Positions 1 through 5,663 of a stretch of 5,663 nucleotides of DNA are shown one piece after another (positions within the stretch are counted from its first letter, which is position 1; each line of letters begins with the position of its first letter). Under the pieces are notes generated by a model, which made no database searches, had not been told where the DNA came from, and saw only the letters and a list, made by a program, of their open reading frames with translations. This stretch comes from Thermodesulfobacteriota bacterium (GTDB lineage Bacteria; Desulfobacterota; Thermodesulfobacteria; Thermodesulfobacteriales; Thermodesulfobacteriaceae): contig QNAZ01000057.1 of the NCBI GenBank assembly GCA_003641645.1, positions 1 through 5,663 on the forward strand, read 5' to 3'. Both the position numbers and the translations under genes were made by a program.

Positions 1-6
1 AAATAA

Positions 7-14
7 GGGGGGGG
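7..14 (+). promoter_or_regulatory. G-run Shine-Dalgarno for the receptor gene
   Basis: Eight consecutive G bases lie 6 bases before the ATG at 21. A G run can pair with the CCUCC of the 16S rRNA tail if one G-U wobble is allowed, so it can act as a ribosome binding site. The same layout (G run, 6-base spacer, ATG) occurs before the next gene, which supports this role and the start choice. A TAA at 4-6 directly precedes the run and may be the stop codon of an upstream gene in the same operon. Too little sequence is present to prove that. Confidence 0.6.
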
Positions 15-20
15 TTAGAA

Positions 21-1970
21 ATGGCTGAGGAAAAAAAATTAGGGGTAAAAGACAGAGGTTTAGCAAAACCAGAAGAACACCCTAAAGGAATAGCTGAAGA
101 AGATTTGTCTCTTAAAAGAGAGAAAGCTAAAAAACTTGCTCAAGAAAAAGCTCGTGCTCGAACTCTTGCTAAACAGCAACAAATAGCTGAAAGAATAGCA
201 GCAGCATCAGAAGAGCTTGCTTCAGCTATTGAAGAATCAAGTTCTGCTGCAGAAGAACTTAATCGTTCTATGGAACAGATTGCTACTGGTGCTGAAGAAG
301 CAAGTGGTGCTTCTGAACAAATTCGTGCTTCTGTAGTTCAAATAGAAAAAGGCTCTGCAAGAATAGCTCAAAATGCTCAACAGAATTTAGAAAAAGTAAA
401 AAGTATTAAAAATTTGGTAGCAGACACTTCTTCTCAAATTGAACTTTTAATTGAAGGTGTTCATAATGCTTCTGAAGCTGCTATTGAAACTTCTAAACTG
501 ATGGAAGAACTTGAAAAACAATCTGAGGAAATAGGGAATATTGTTCAAGCAGTAGTGAGGATTGCTGATCAAACCAATTTATTAGCTTTAAATGCAGCTA
601 TTGAAGCAGCTCGTGCAGGGGAACATGGAAGAGGTTTTGCAGTAGTAGCTGATGAAGTTAGAAATCTTGCTGAGACTTCAGAGAAAAGCGCTCGAGATAT
701 AAGAGAATTAGTGGCAGAAATTCAAAATTCAGTAAGAACAGTGGTAGATGAAATTAATCAAATAAGTAATAATGCTAAGAATGAGGCTGAAAAAGGGAAA
801 ACAATAAGTGAAGAATTAAAAAATATAGCTCAAAAAATGGATGAGTTTTTAAAAGCAACTGAAGAAATAGTAAATGTAGCAAATAAATCTTCAGATAAAG
901 CAAAAAATTTTTTGAAAAGTGCAGAACAAATTGCTACAGCAGCAGAAGAGCTTGCTTCTTCAGCAGAAGAAGCAAGAAAAGGAACAGAAATGCAAGCAAA
1001 AGCATTTAGTGAGATGTCTACAGCTTCTCAAGAATTAGCACAAGTAGCTGAAGAGTTGAAAACTTCTACAGATACTAAAAAATCTGCTGAAGAAGTAGCT
1101 GCTATGGCAGAGGAGCTTTCTGCTAATATAGAAGAAACCAGCACAGCTGCTCAAGAACTTGCTCAAGCTATTGATCAAATAAAAACCGCTTCAGAACTTC
1201 AAGCCAAAGAAACTCAAAATGCCGGTGAAATAGTAGAAAGCCTTGTAGCTTCTGCCAAGCAAATAGAAGGTAGAGCAAATCAACTTGTAAAAGATTGTGA
1301 AGGGGTCAGCAAATTGTTAGCTGAAAATAAAATCAATGTGGATAATATGATTGAAAATATTAAACAATCTGCTGAAGATAATTTAAAAGCTTTGGAAAAT
1401 ATAAAAATTTTAGAAAAACACACCAGAAAGATTGAAAAAATAGTTGAAGTTATTATGAATGTAACAATTTTAACCAATATGCTTGCTGTAAGCGGTTCTA
1501 TTGAAGCAGCCCGAGCTGGAGAATATGGTAAAGGTTTTTCTGTAGTAGCAAGTGATATAAGAAGTCTTGCTACAGAATCAGCAGAAAATGCAGACAAAAT
1601 TAAAGATTTAGTAAGAAATTTACAGGATTTGATTAATGTATGTATGCAAGAAATAGAACTTGCTGCTAAAACTGCTAAAGGAGAAGCAGAAAAATCAAAA
1701 GTGGCATCTCAATCTCTTATTAAAATAGAAGAAGATATGAAGGATATACTTAAAGCACTTGAAGAAAGTTTAGATCTTTCTCAGGAATCCTTAAAAGCTA
1801 TTGAAGAATCTAAAAAAGCTATAGATCAAATTGCCTCAGCAGCTGAAGAAGCTGCTAAAGCTGTTGCAGAAGCAGCTGCAGCAGCAGAAGAACAAGCCAG
1901 AGGAGTCCAAGAACTTTCTCAAGCTATAGAAGAGATAGCTTCTCTTGCTGATGAATTACAAAGTATGTAA
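21..1970 (+). CDS. Soluble chemoreceptor with two tandem MCP signalling domains
   Basis: This 649-residue protein is a cytoplasmic methyl-accepting chemotaxis protein. Receptors of this family bind CheW and CheA at a hairpin tip and are tuned by methylation of Glu residues on the flanking helices. Residues 1-50 form a highly charged head. Residues 51-349 are one full signalling hairpin with a canonical tip (N191, E195, R198, E201, R204, V208, E212; core NAAIEAARAGEHGRGF). Residues 351-649 are a second hairpin with a divergent tip around E501. Both arms are rich in Glu pairs in methylation-like context (SEELASA at 63-69, AEELASS at 308-314). No hydrophobic stretch is long enough for a membrane segment, and there is no HAMP, PAS or other sensor domain. 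No CheR/CheB-tethering pentapeptide is seen at the C-terminus. The ATG at 21 is chosen because a G-rich ribosome binding site precedes it. The gene lies 14 bases before the CheW-type gene. The family call is very secure; the stimulus is unknown. Confidence 0.95.
   Translation: MAEEKKLGVKDRGLAKPEEHPKGIAEEDLSLKREKAKKLAQEKARARTLAKQQQIAERIAAASEELASAIEESSSAAEELNRSMEQIATGAEEASGASEQIRASVVQIEKGSARIAQNAQQNLEKVKSIKNLVADTSSQIELLIEGVHNASEAAIETSKLMEELEKQSEEIGNIVQAVVRIADQTNLLALNAAIEAARAGEHGRGFAVVADEVRNLAETSEKSARDIRELVAEIQNSVRTVVDEINQISNNAKNEAEKGKTISEELKNIAQKMDEFLKATEEIVNVANKSSDKAKNFLKSAEQIATAAEELASSAEEARKGTEMQAKAFSEMSTASQELAQVAEELKTSTDTKKSAEEVAAMAEELSANIEETSTAAQELAQAIDQIKTASELQAKETQNAGEIVESLVASAKQIEGRANQLVKDCEGVSKLLAENKINVDNMIENIKQSAEDNLKALENIKILEKHTRKIEKIVEVIMNVTILTNMLAVSGSIEAARAGEYGKGFSVVASDIRSLATESAENADKIKDLVRNLQDLINVCMQEIELAAKTAKGEAEKSKVASQSLIKIEEDMKDILKALEESLDLSQESLKAIEESKKAIDQIASAAEEAAKAVAEAAAAAEEQARGVQELSQAIEEIASLADELQSM
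171..1067 (+). repeat. First copy of internal signalling-hairpin duplication (residues 51-349)
   Basis: This is the first of two tandem copies of the MCP signalling hairpin. Equivalent landmarks are exactly 300 residues (900 bases) apart: EEL at 64-66 and 364-366, tip Glu at 201 and 501, QIA at 303-305 and 603-605, EL at 345-346 and 645-646. No net insertion or deletion is therefore apparent across the whole repeat. This copy keeps the canonical family tip sequence. Each arm is about 150 residues, somewhat longer than in the E. coli 36-heptad class. Confidence 0.9.
1071..1967 (+). repeat. Second, diverged copy of signalling-hairpin duplication (residues 351-649)
   Basis: This is the second copy, running to the last residue. 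The tip keeps the SIEAARAGEYGKGFSVVA core and the key Glu/Arg positions E495, R498 and E501. Compared with copy one it replaces N191 by S491, A192 by G492, L190 by V490, R204 by K504 and E212 by D512. The C-terminal arm is unusually Ala-rich (606-622). The copies are clearly diverged at DNA level, so the duplication is old. Confidence 0.88.
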
Positions 1971-1972
1971 AA

Positions 1973-1978
1973 GGGGGG
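1973..1978 (+). promoter_or_regulatory. G-run Shine-Dalgarno for the triple-CheW gene
   Basis: Six G bases lie within the 14-base gap between the receptor stop (1968-1970) and the ATG at 1985, again with a 6-base spacer. This is the same arrangement as before the first gene and fixes the start. The gap leaves no room for a terminator or a separate promoter, so the two genes are probably co-transcribed. Confidence 0.6.
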
Positions 1979-1984
1979 ATAAAA

Positions 1985-3859
1985 ATGGGAAACCAAATAG
2001 TTACTTTTCAATTAGGAAAAGAAATATTTGGTATAGATACTAATTTAATAAAAGAGATCATAAGATATCCAGAAATTACTGAGGTTCCCAAAGCCCCTAA
2101 ATATTTAAAAGGTCTGGCTAATTTAAGAGGAATTATTATTCCAGTTATTGATACTCATATTAAATTGGATATTCCTAATATAGAAATTACTCCTCATACC
2201 AGGGTATTAATTTTAGATATAGGTAAAACTTTTTTAGGATTAATAGTAGATCAAGTAAAAGGAGTAATAGATGTAGAAGAGAATGAGGTTGAGCCACCTC
2301 CTCAAGTTTTATCTTCTGAAATAGAAAAAGAATATATTTCTGGAGTTATAAGAAAAAATGGTCAACTTATTCTTAAACTTAATTTAGAAAATCTATGTAA
2401 AATTGAGATAACCACTTCAGAAGCTGAAATAAAAACCCAAGTATTCAAAGAAGAACAGAAGGAAGAAGAAAAAAAGCATATAGAAGAAATTCAATTAGTT
2501 ACTTTTTTAATTGCTGAGGAAGAATATGCCTTTCCTATAGAAATAGTAAAAGAAATTTTGAGAGTAGGTAAAATTACTGAAGTTCCAGAAACTCCTGAAT
2601 ATATTCTTGGAATTTTAGCTGTAAGAGATACTTTACTTCCTGTAATAGATTTAAGAAAAATATTCGGTTTTTCAGATTTAGCCAGAGATGTAAATCAAGA
2701 ATTAGATAAAATTTTGAAAGAACACGAAGATTTTGTAAGAGATTTAAAAAATTCTATAGAAACAAGAAGTCCCTTTAAAGGTGAACTTGATTATAATAAA
2801 TGTGGCTTTGGTTTGTGGATGAAAAAATTTATTACTTCAAGTGAAAAAATAAATCAAGCTATTGAATCTATGAAAAAAGATCACCAACTTTTTCATGAAC
2901 TAGCTAAAATAATTTTACAAAAGGTTAAAGAACATAATAAAGACTCAGCTTTGCAACTTTTTGAAAATGATATAGTGCCTGTATTCGAAAAATTAAAAGA
3001 GCATTTTAAAAATTTAAAAGAAGCTATTTCTGAAGACATTAAAGAAGATCAAAGAATTTTAGTGCTGGAAATCTTTAATACCCCTATAGGTATTTTAGTA
3101 GATAGAATAAAACAAGTAATCAGAGTGTCAAAAGATTCTATAGAAAAACCGCCTGAGATTTTGAAAACTGAAAAAAGTGACAATTTAAAAGGTATAGCAA
3201 AATTAGAAAAAGGAAAAAGAATTATTATGCTTATTTCTGAAGAAAGCTTATTTGATAAAAAAACTATTGAGGAGTTAAAGAAAATGGTTAAAAAAGAAGA
3301 AAAATTAGAAAAAGAAACTACTACAGTTACAGAAGAAATTCAATTAGTTACCTTTAAACTTGCTGAAGTTGATTTTGCTGTTCCTATAGAAGATGTTCAG
3401 GAGATTAATAGAGTAGAAAGTATAACTTCTGTTCCAAGAGCTCCTTATTTTGTAGAAGGTGTTATGAATCTTAGAGGAAATGTAATTCCTGTTATCGATT
3501 TAAGAAAAAGATTTGAAATGGAATTTCGTCCATACGATGAAACAACCAAAGTAATTATAGTAAAATTGCAAGAGAAATTAGTTGGTTTTGTAGTAGATTC
3601 AGTTTCTGAGGTTTTGAGAGTTCCAAAGGATAGTTTAGAGATTCCACCAGAAATTATTGCTGAAAATATAGATACTCGATTTATTAAAGCAATTTGCAAA
3701 TTGGAAGAAAAAAACAAAATAATTTTAGTAATAGATATTTTAAATGTTTTAAGTTATGAAGAAAAAGAAAAATTAGAAACTTTAATGTCTTCTGAAGAAA
3801 CTATGGTTTCAGAACCCTCTTCTAAAAAAAAACCTAAAAGAAAACACTTAAAAGGATAA
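1985..3859 (+). CDS. Triple CheW-domain coupling protein with internal CZB zinc-binding domain
   Basis: This 624-residue cytoplasmic scaffold belongs to the CheW family, which links chemoreceptors to the CheA kinase. Domain 1 (about 4-141) has NLRG at 46-49, but VIDTH replaces the usual VIDLR. Domain 2 (about 168-424) has VIDLRKIFG at 220-228. It is interrupted by a CZB domain (about 231-350) and resumes at about 356, with IGILVD at 368-373 and KPPEIL at 388-393. Domain 3 (about 450-597) is the most canonical, with NLRG at 495-498, VIDLRKRF at 503-510 and VGFVVD at 533-538. Acidic/basic linkers (about 146-167 and 425-449) join the domains, and a Lys-rich tail (608-624) ends the protein. Simple CheW is about 150-170 residues. 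There is no receiver domain, so this is not CheV. The stop lies 6 bases before cheB. The family call is very secure. The role as an array scaffold that also senses zinc or oxidants is inferred. Confidence 0.93.
   Translation: MGNQIVTFQLGKEIFGIDTNLIKEIIRYPEITEVPKAPKYLKGLANLRGIIIPVIDTHIKLDIPNIEITPHTRVLILDIGKTFLGLIVDQVKGVIDVEENEVEPPPQVLSSEIEKEYISGVIRKNGQLILKLNLENLCKIEITTSEAEIKTQVFKEEQKEEEKKHIEEIQLVTFLIAEEEYAFPIEIVKEILRVGKITEVPETPEYILGILAVRDTLLPVIDLRKIFGFSDLARDVNQELDKILKEHEDFVRDLKNSIETRSPFKGELDYNKCGFGLWMKKFITSSEKINQAIESMKKDHQLFHELAKIILQKVKEHNKDSALQLFENDIVPVFEKLKEHFKNLKEAISEDIKEDQRILVLEIFNTPIGILVDRIKQVIRVSKDSIEKPPEILKTEKSDNLKGIAKLEKGKRIIMLISEESLFDKKTIEELKKMVKKEEKLEKETTTVTEEIQLVTFKLAEVDFAVPIEDVQEINRVESITSVPRAPYFVEGVMNLRGNVIPVIDLRKRFEMEFRPYDETTKVIIVKLQEKLVGFVVDSVSEVLRVPKDSLEIPPEIIAENIDTRFIKAICKLEEKNKIILVIDILNVLSYEEKEKLETLMSSEETMVSEPSSKKKPKRKHLKG
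2482..2502 (+). repeat. 21-base direct repeat, copy 1 (start of CheW domain 2)
   Basis: A 21-base stretch encoding the EEIQLVT entry strand of CheW domain 2 is repeated exactly at 3331-3351, where domain 3 begins, 849 bases (283 codons) downstream. The identity includes synonymous positions, so it suggests common descent of the two domains or local gene conversion. Confidence 0.75.
2675..3034 (+). other. CZB (chemoreceptor zinc-binding) domain inserted in CheW domain 2
   Basis: Residues about 231-350 match the CZB family. The candidate zinc ligands are H247, C273, H300 and H304. C273 lies in the signature CGFGLW, and the two His lie in DHQLFH. The Cys-to-His spacing of 27 and His-to-His spacing of 4 equal those I recall for E. 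coli DgcZ (C52, H79, H83). In characterised CZB proteins, zinc bound by three His and one Cys controls signalling, and the Cys can react with hypochlorous acid. The domain lies between the VIDLR strand and the next strand of CheW, so CheW sequence resumes after it. The ligand set looks complete. Confidence 0.88.
3331..3351 (+). repeat. 21-base direct repeat, copy 2 (start of CheW domain 3)
   Basis: This is the second copy of the exact repeat at 2482-2502. It is in the same reading frame and encodes EEIQLVT at residues 450-456. Similarity continues at protein level (AE, then PIE, V, EI, RV at matching positions), but the DNA diverges at once. Confidence 0.75.
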
Positions 3860-3865
3860 AAATGA

Positions 3866-4951
3866 ATGAAAAAGAAGATCAGGGTTTTGGTAGTTGATGA
3901 TTCAGCTTTAATGCGAAAAATGTTAAGAGAAATTTTAGAATCAGATCCTGAAATAGAAGTAATAGCCACAGCTCGAGATGGAGAAGATGCGTTAGAAAAG
4001 GCACGTAAACTCGAACCTGATGTGATTACATTAGATGTAAATATGCCAGGTATGGATGGATTAACTGTATTAAAGTATATTGTAGAAGAAGAAATTTGTC
4101 CAGTAGTTATGGTGAGTTCATTGACCCAAGAAGGGGCTGAAATTACTTTTCAAGCTTTAGAATTAGGAGCTTTTGATTATGTTGCTAAACCAGGAGGGAC
4201 TGTATCACTAAATTTAAAACAAGTAGCTGATGAAATTATAGAAAAAGTAAAAGCAGCAGCTAAAAAGAAATTAATTTTCTATAAACTTTTTAAAAAAGTT
4301 AGAAAAAAAATTCTTCCCAGAAAAAAAGTTATTAAACCATCTATACCAGAAATAGAAAAAATTGCCAAAGAAGTTCCTGTAGCAGTAGCTATAGGAGCTT
4401 CTACTGGCGGTCCTAAAACCTTAATGGATATTATTACGGAATTACCAGCAGATCTTCCTGCTGCAATATTTATTGTTCAACATATGCCCCCATCTTTTAC
4501 CAATTCTTTTGCTAAAAGATTAGATGCCTATTCTCAAATTTTTATTAAAGAAGCTGAAGCAGGGGATATTGTTAAAAAATCCTATGGATATTTAGGAAAG
4601 GGTGGCTATCATCTTTTATTGAAAAAAGGATCAGAAGTTATTAGAGTAAGACTTTCTACTAATCCACCTCATCTCTTTATGCCCTCTGTAGATATAATGA
4701 TGGAATCAGTTTTAAATGTTTTTGGAAGAAATACCATAGGGGTTCTTCTTACAGGAATGGGAGATGATGGAGCTAATGCTATGGTAAAAATAAGGAAGGC
4801 AGGTGGTATTACTATCGCAGAATCTGAAGAAACAGCTATAGTGTTTGGTATGCCTAAGGAAGCTATAGAAAGAGGAGGAGTTGAAATTATAGCTCCAAGT
4901 TATCAAATAGCAGAAGAAATAATAAAAGCAGTAAATCGTTTAGCTAATTGA
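3866..4951 (+). CDS. cheB: Chemotaxis response regulator protein-glutamate methylesterase CheB
   Basis: This 361-residue enzyme removes methyl groups from receptor glutamates (and deamidates Gln in some receptors) when activated by phosphotransfer from CheA. The N-terminal receiver domain (1-about 120) has the acidic pocket D11/D12, phospho-acceptor D57, S84/S85 and K108. The C-terminal methylesterase (about 170-361) has the catalytic triad S179 (GASTGG), H206 (QHMPP) and D301 (GMGDDG). The S-to-D spacing of 122 equals that of the enteric enzyme (S164, D286). The conserved VFGMPKEAI segment lies near the end. Length is typical. The linker between domains is long and very basic (13 Lys/Arg and no acidic residue in 133-157). 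AGGA at 3853-3856, inside the end of the upstream gene, serves as ribosome binding site for the ATG at 3866. An out-of-frame ATG at 3862 gives only 11 codons. The receptor encoded two genes upstream is the likely substrate. Confidence 0.97.
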   Translation: MKKKIRVLVVDDSALMRKMLREILESDPEIEVIATARDGEDALEKARKLEPDVITLDVNMPGMDGLTVLKYIVEEEICPVVMVSSLTQEGAEITFQALELGAFDYVAKPGGTVSLNLKQVADEIIEKVKAAAKKKLIFYKLFKKVRKKILPRKKVIKPSIPEIEKIAKEVPVAVAIGASTGGPKTLMDIITELPADLPAAIFIVQHMPPSFTNSFAKRLDAYSQIFIKEAEAGDIVKKSYGYLGKGGYHLLLKKGSEVIRVRLSTNPPHLFMPSVDIMMESVLNVFGRNTIGVLLTGMGDDGANAMVKIRKAGGITIAESEETAIVFGMPKEAIERGGVEIIAPSYQIAEEIIKAVNRLAN

Positions 4952-4957
4952 TAGCTT

Positions 4958-4963
4958 AGGAGG
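4958..4963 (+). promoter_or_regulatory. Strong Shine-Dalgarno for the HEAT-repeat gene
   Basis: A perfect AGGAGG lies 4 bases before the ATG at 4968, within the 16-base gap after cheB. The spacer is slightly short but the match is the best in the window, and it fixes this start. It differs in style from the G-run sites before the first two genes. Confidence 0.8.
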
Positions 4964-4967
4964 ATTT

Positions 4968-5663
4968 ATGGATAGTATAAAAGAATTAAGAAAAAAATTA
5001 AATCATCCAGATGAAGCTGAAAGAATTTATGCAGTGCATGATATTATGGATAATAATATTACTGAACTCCTTCCAGATTTAGTTAAAAAATTAGTCAATG
5101 ACGAAAGTATAGCAGTTAAGAATGCTATAGTAGAAGCTTTAAAAAATATAGATATTTCTTCTATTTATGAAAGACTTTTTGAATTATTTTCCTCTCCTGA
5201 TGCTTATTTAAGAAATGCAGCTGTAGAAATTTTTGCTTCAAGTTCAGATAAAGAAGGAGCTGTAGCCTTTTTAGCTTCTAAACTTGATCATGCTAATAAA
5301 GAAGTTCGAAAGCTTATTTTAGATAGTTTAGTTGAGCTTGGCACATCATCAGCTATTATGGCTATAAGAGCTTCTCTTTATGATTCTTCTAAAAATGTTC
5401 AAATTACAGCTGCAGAATACTTAGGAAAATTAAAAGATAAAGAAAGTTTACCAGAATTAATAGAACTTTTTAAAAAAGATCCTGAACCTATGCTTAGAGT
5501 TTCAATTTTACATGCTTTAAGAGAGATAAAAGAAGGATTCAAAATAAAAGATATTATAAAAATGATTTTACCTAAAAAAAAGGTTACAGAGGAGAATATA
5601 ATCTTTTTGCCAGAACTTATGAAATTAGTAGCAGATTTAGGAGAAAAAGAGGATATTATATAT
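4968..5663 (+). CDS. HEAT-repeat protein, 3' end cut off by window
   Basis: The frame is open for 232 codons from the ATG at 4968 to the last base of the window, so the gene is incomplete at its 3' end. The visible protein is a chain of about six HEAT-like helical pairs of about 31 residues: roughly 1-34, 35-66, 67-97, 98-129, 130-160 and 161-190. They share a pattern of a hydrophobic helix, an acidic or Pro-containing turn (NDE, SPD, KDP), then V/L-R/K and an Ala-rich second helix ending in L. After 190 the spacing becomes less regular, with a Lys-rich stretch (202-205) and further helices. No signal peptide or membrane segment is seen, so it should be cytoplasmic. HEAT solenoids are protein-binding scaffolds with no catalytic activity of their own. 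Its position directly after cheB suggests a partner in this chemosensory system, but its ligand is unknown. An unseen C-terminal domain could change the interpretation. Confidence 0.85.
   Translation, partial: MDSIKELRKKLNHPDEAERIYAVHDIMDNNITELLPDLVKKLVNDESIAVKNAIVEALKNIDISSIYERLFELFSSPDAYLRNAAVEIFASSSDKEGAVAFLASKLDHANKEVRKLILDSLVELGTSSAIMAIRASLYDSSKNVQITAAEYLGKLKDKESLPELIELFKKDPEPMLRVSILHALREIKEGFKIKDIIKMILPKKKVTEENIIFLPELMKLVADLGEKEDIIY

Noticed and set aside
200..1140. Recurrent short Ala/Glu-coding motifs (gcagaagaa-like) as a possible repeat array
   Set aside because: They are in-frame coiled-coil heptad codons in a low-GC gene with no constant unit or spacers, so they are not a CRISPR or satellite array.
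1280..1597. Minus-strand open frame of 105 codons inside the receptor gene
   Set aside because: It lies wholly within a clear MCP coding region, has low-complexity Ser/Ile/Phe composition typical of an antisense shadow, and has no family resemblance.
1971..1984. Possible terminator or internal promoter in the gaps between genes
   Set aside because: The gaps of 14, 6 and 16 bases are too short for a hairpin terminator or a promoter, and the sequence shows only ribosome binding sites.
1985..3859. CheV-type protein (CheW plus receiver)
   Set aside because: No receiver-domain motif (paired Asp, phospho-Asp, Lys) is present. The extra sequence is two more CheW domains and a CZB domain.
3862..3897. 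ATG at 3862, four bases upstream of the cheB start
   Set aside because: It opens a different frame that stops after 11 codons. The ATG at 3866 gives a normal receiver-domain start.
3445..3969. Two minus-strand open frames (3445-3717 and 3754-3969) over the end of the CheW gene and the start of cheB
   Set aside because: Both are antisense to well-supported coding sequence, show no recognisable motif and have shadow-like composition.
4712..4906. Minus-strand open frame of 64 codons within cheB
   Set aside because: It is antisense to the conserved methylesterase domain, including the catalytic Asp region, and has no independent support.

Overview
The window is strongly AT-rich and almost entirely coding. 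It carries four same-strand genes with gaps of only 14, 6 and 16 bases, so it reads as the inside of one chemosensory operon. The proteins are rich in Lys, Glu and Ile, and the coding style is that of an AT-rich, probably thermophilic bacterium. My best guess from gene style and order is the Thermodesulfobacteriota (Thermodesulfobacterium/Caldimicrobium-like). This is inference only; Aquificota or another deep thermophilic lineage is possible.

Layout: (1) 21-1970, a soluble chemoreceptor made of two complete methyl-accepting signalling hairpins fused head to tail. The repeats are in register at exactly 300 residues, and the second tip is degenerate. (2) 1985-3859, a coupling protein with three CheW domains. 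A complete chemoreceptor zinc-binding (CZB) domain is inserted inside the middle CheW. (3) 3866-4951, a full-length CheB methylesterase with all key residues present. (4) 4968-5663, a HEAT-repeat protein that runs off the end of the window.

How they may work together: the receptor has no membrane segment and no recognisable ligand-binding domain. The only recognisable sensor module is the CZB domain (a Zn/redox-type sensor in known proteins), and it sits in the coupling protein. This suggests a cytoplasmic array in which the input comes through the scaffold. CheB would reset receptor methylation, and the HEAT protein could be an adaptor or interaction partner. CheA, CheR and a CheY-type output are not in the window and would be expected just outside it. 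The most notable features are the single-chain 'pseudo-dimer' receptor and the CheW-CheW(CZB)-CheW coupling protein. The individual domain families are well known; I cannot tell without a search whether this combination has been described.
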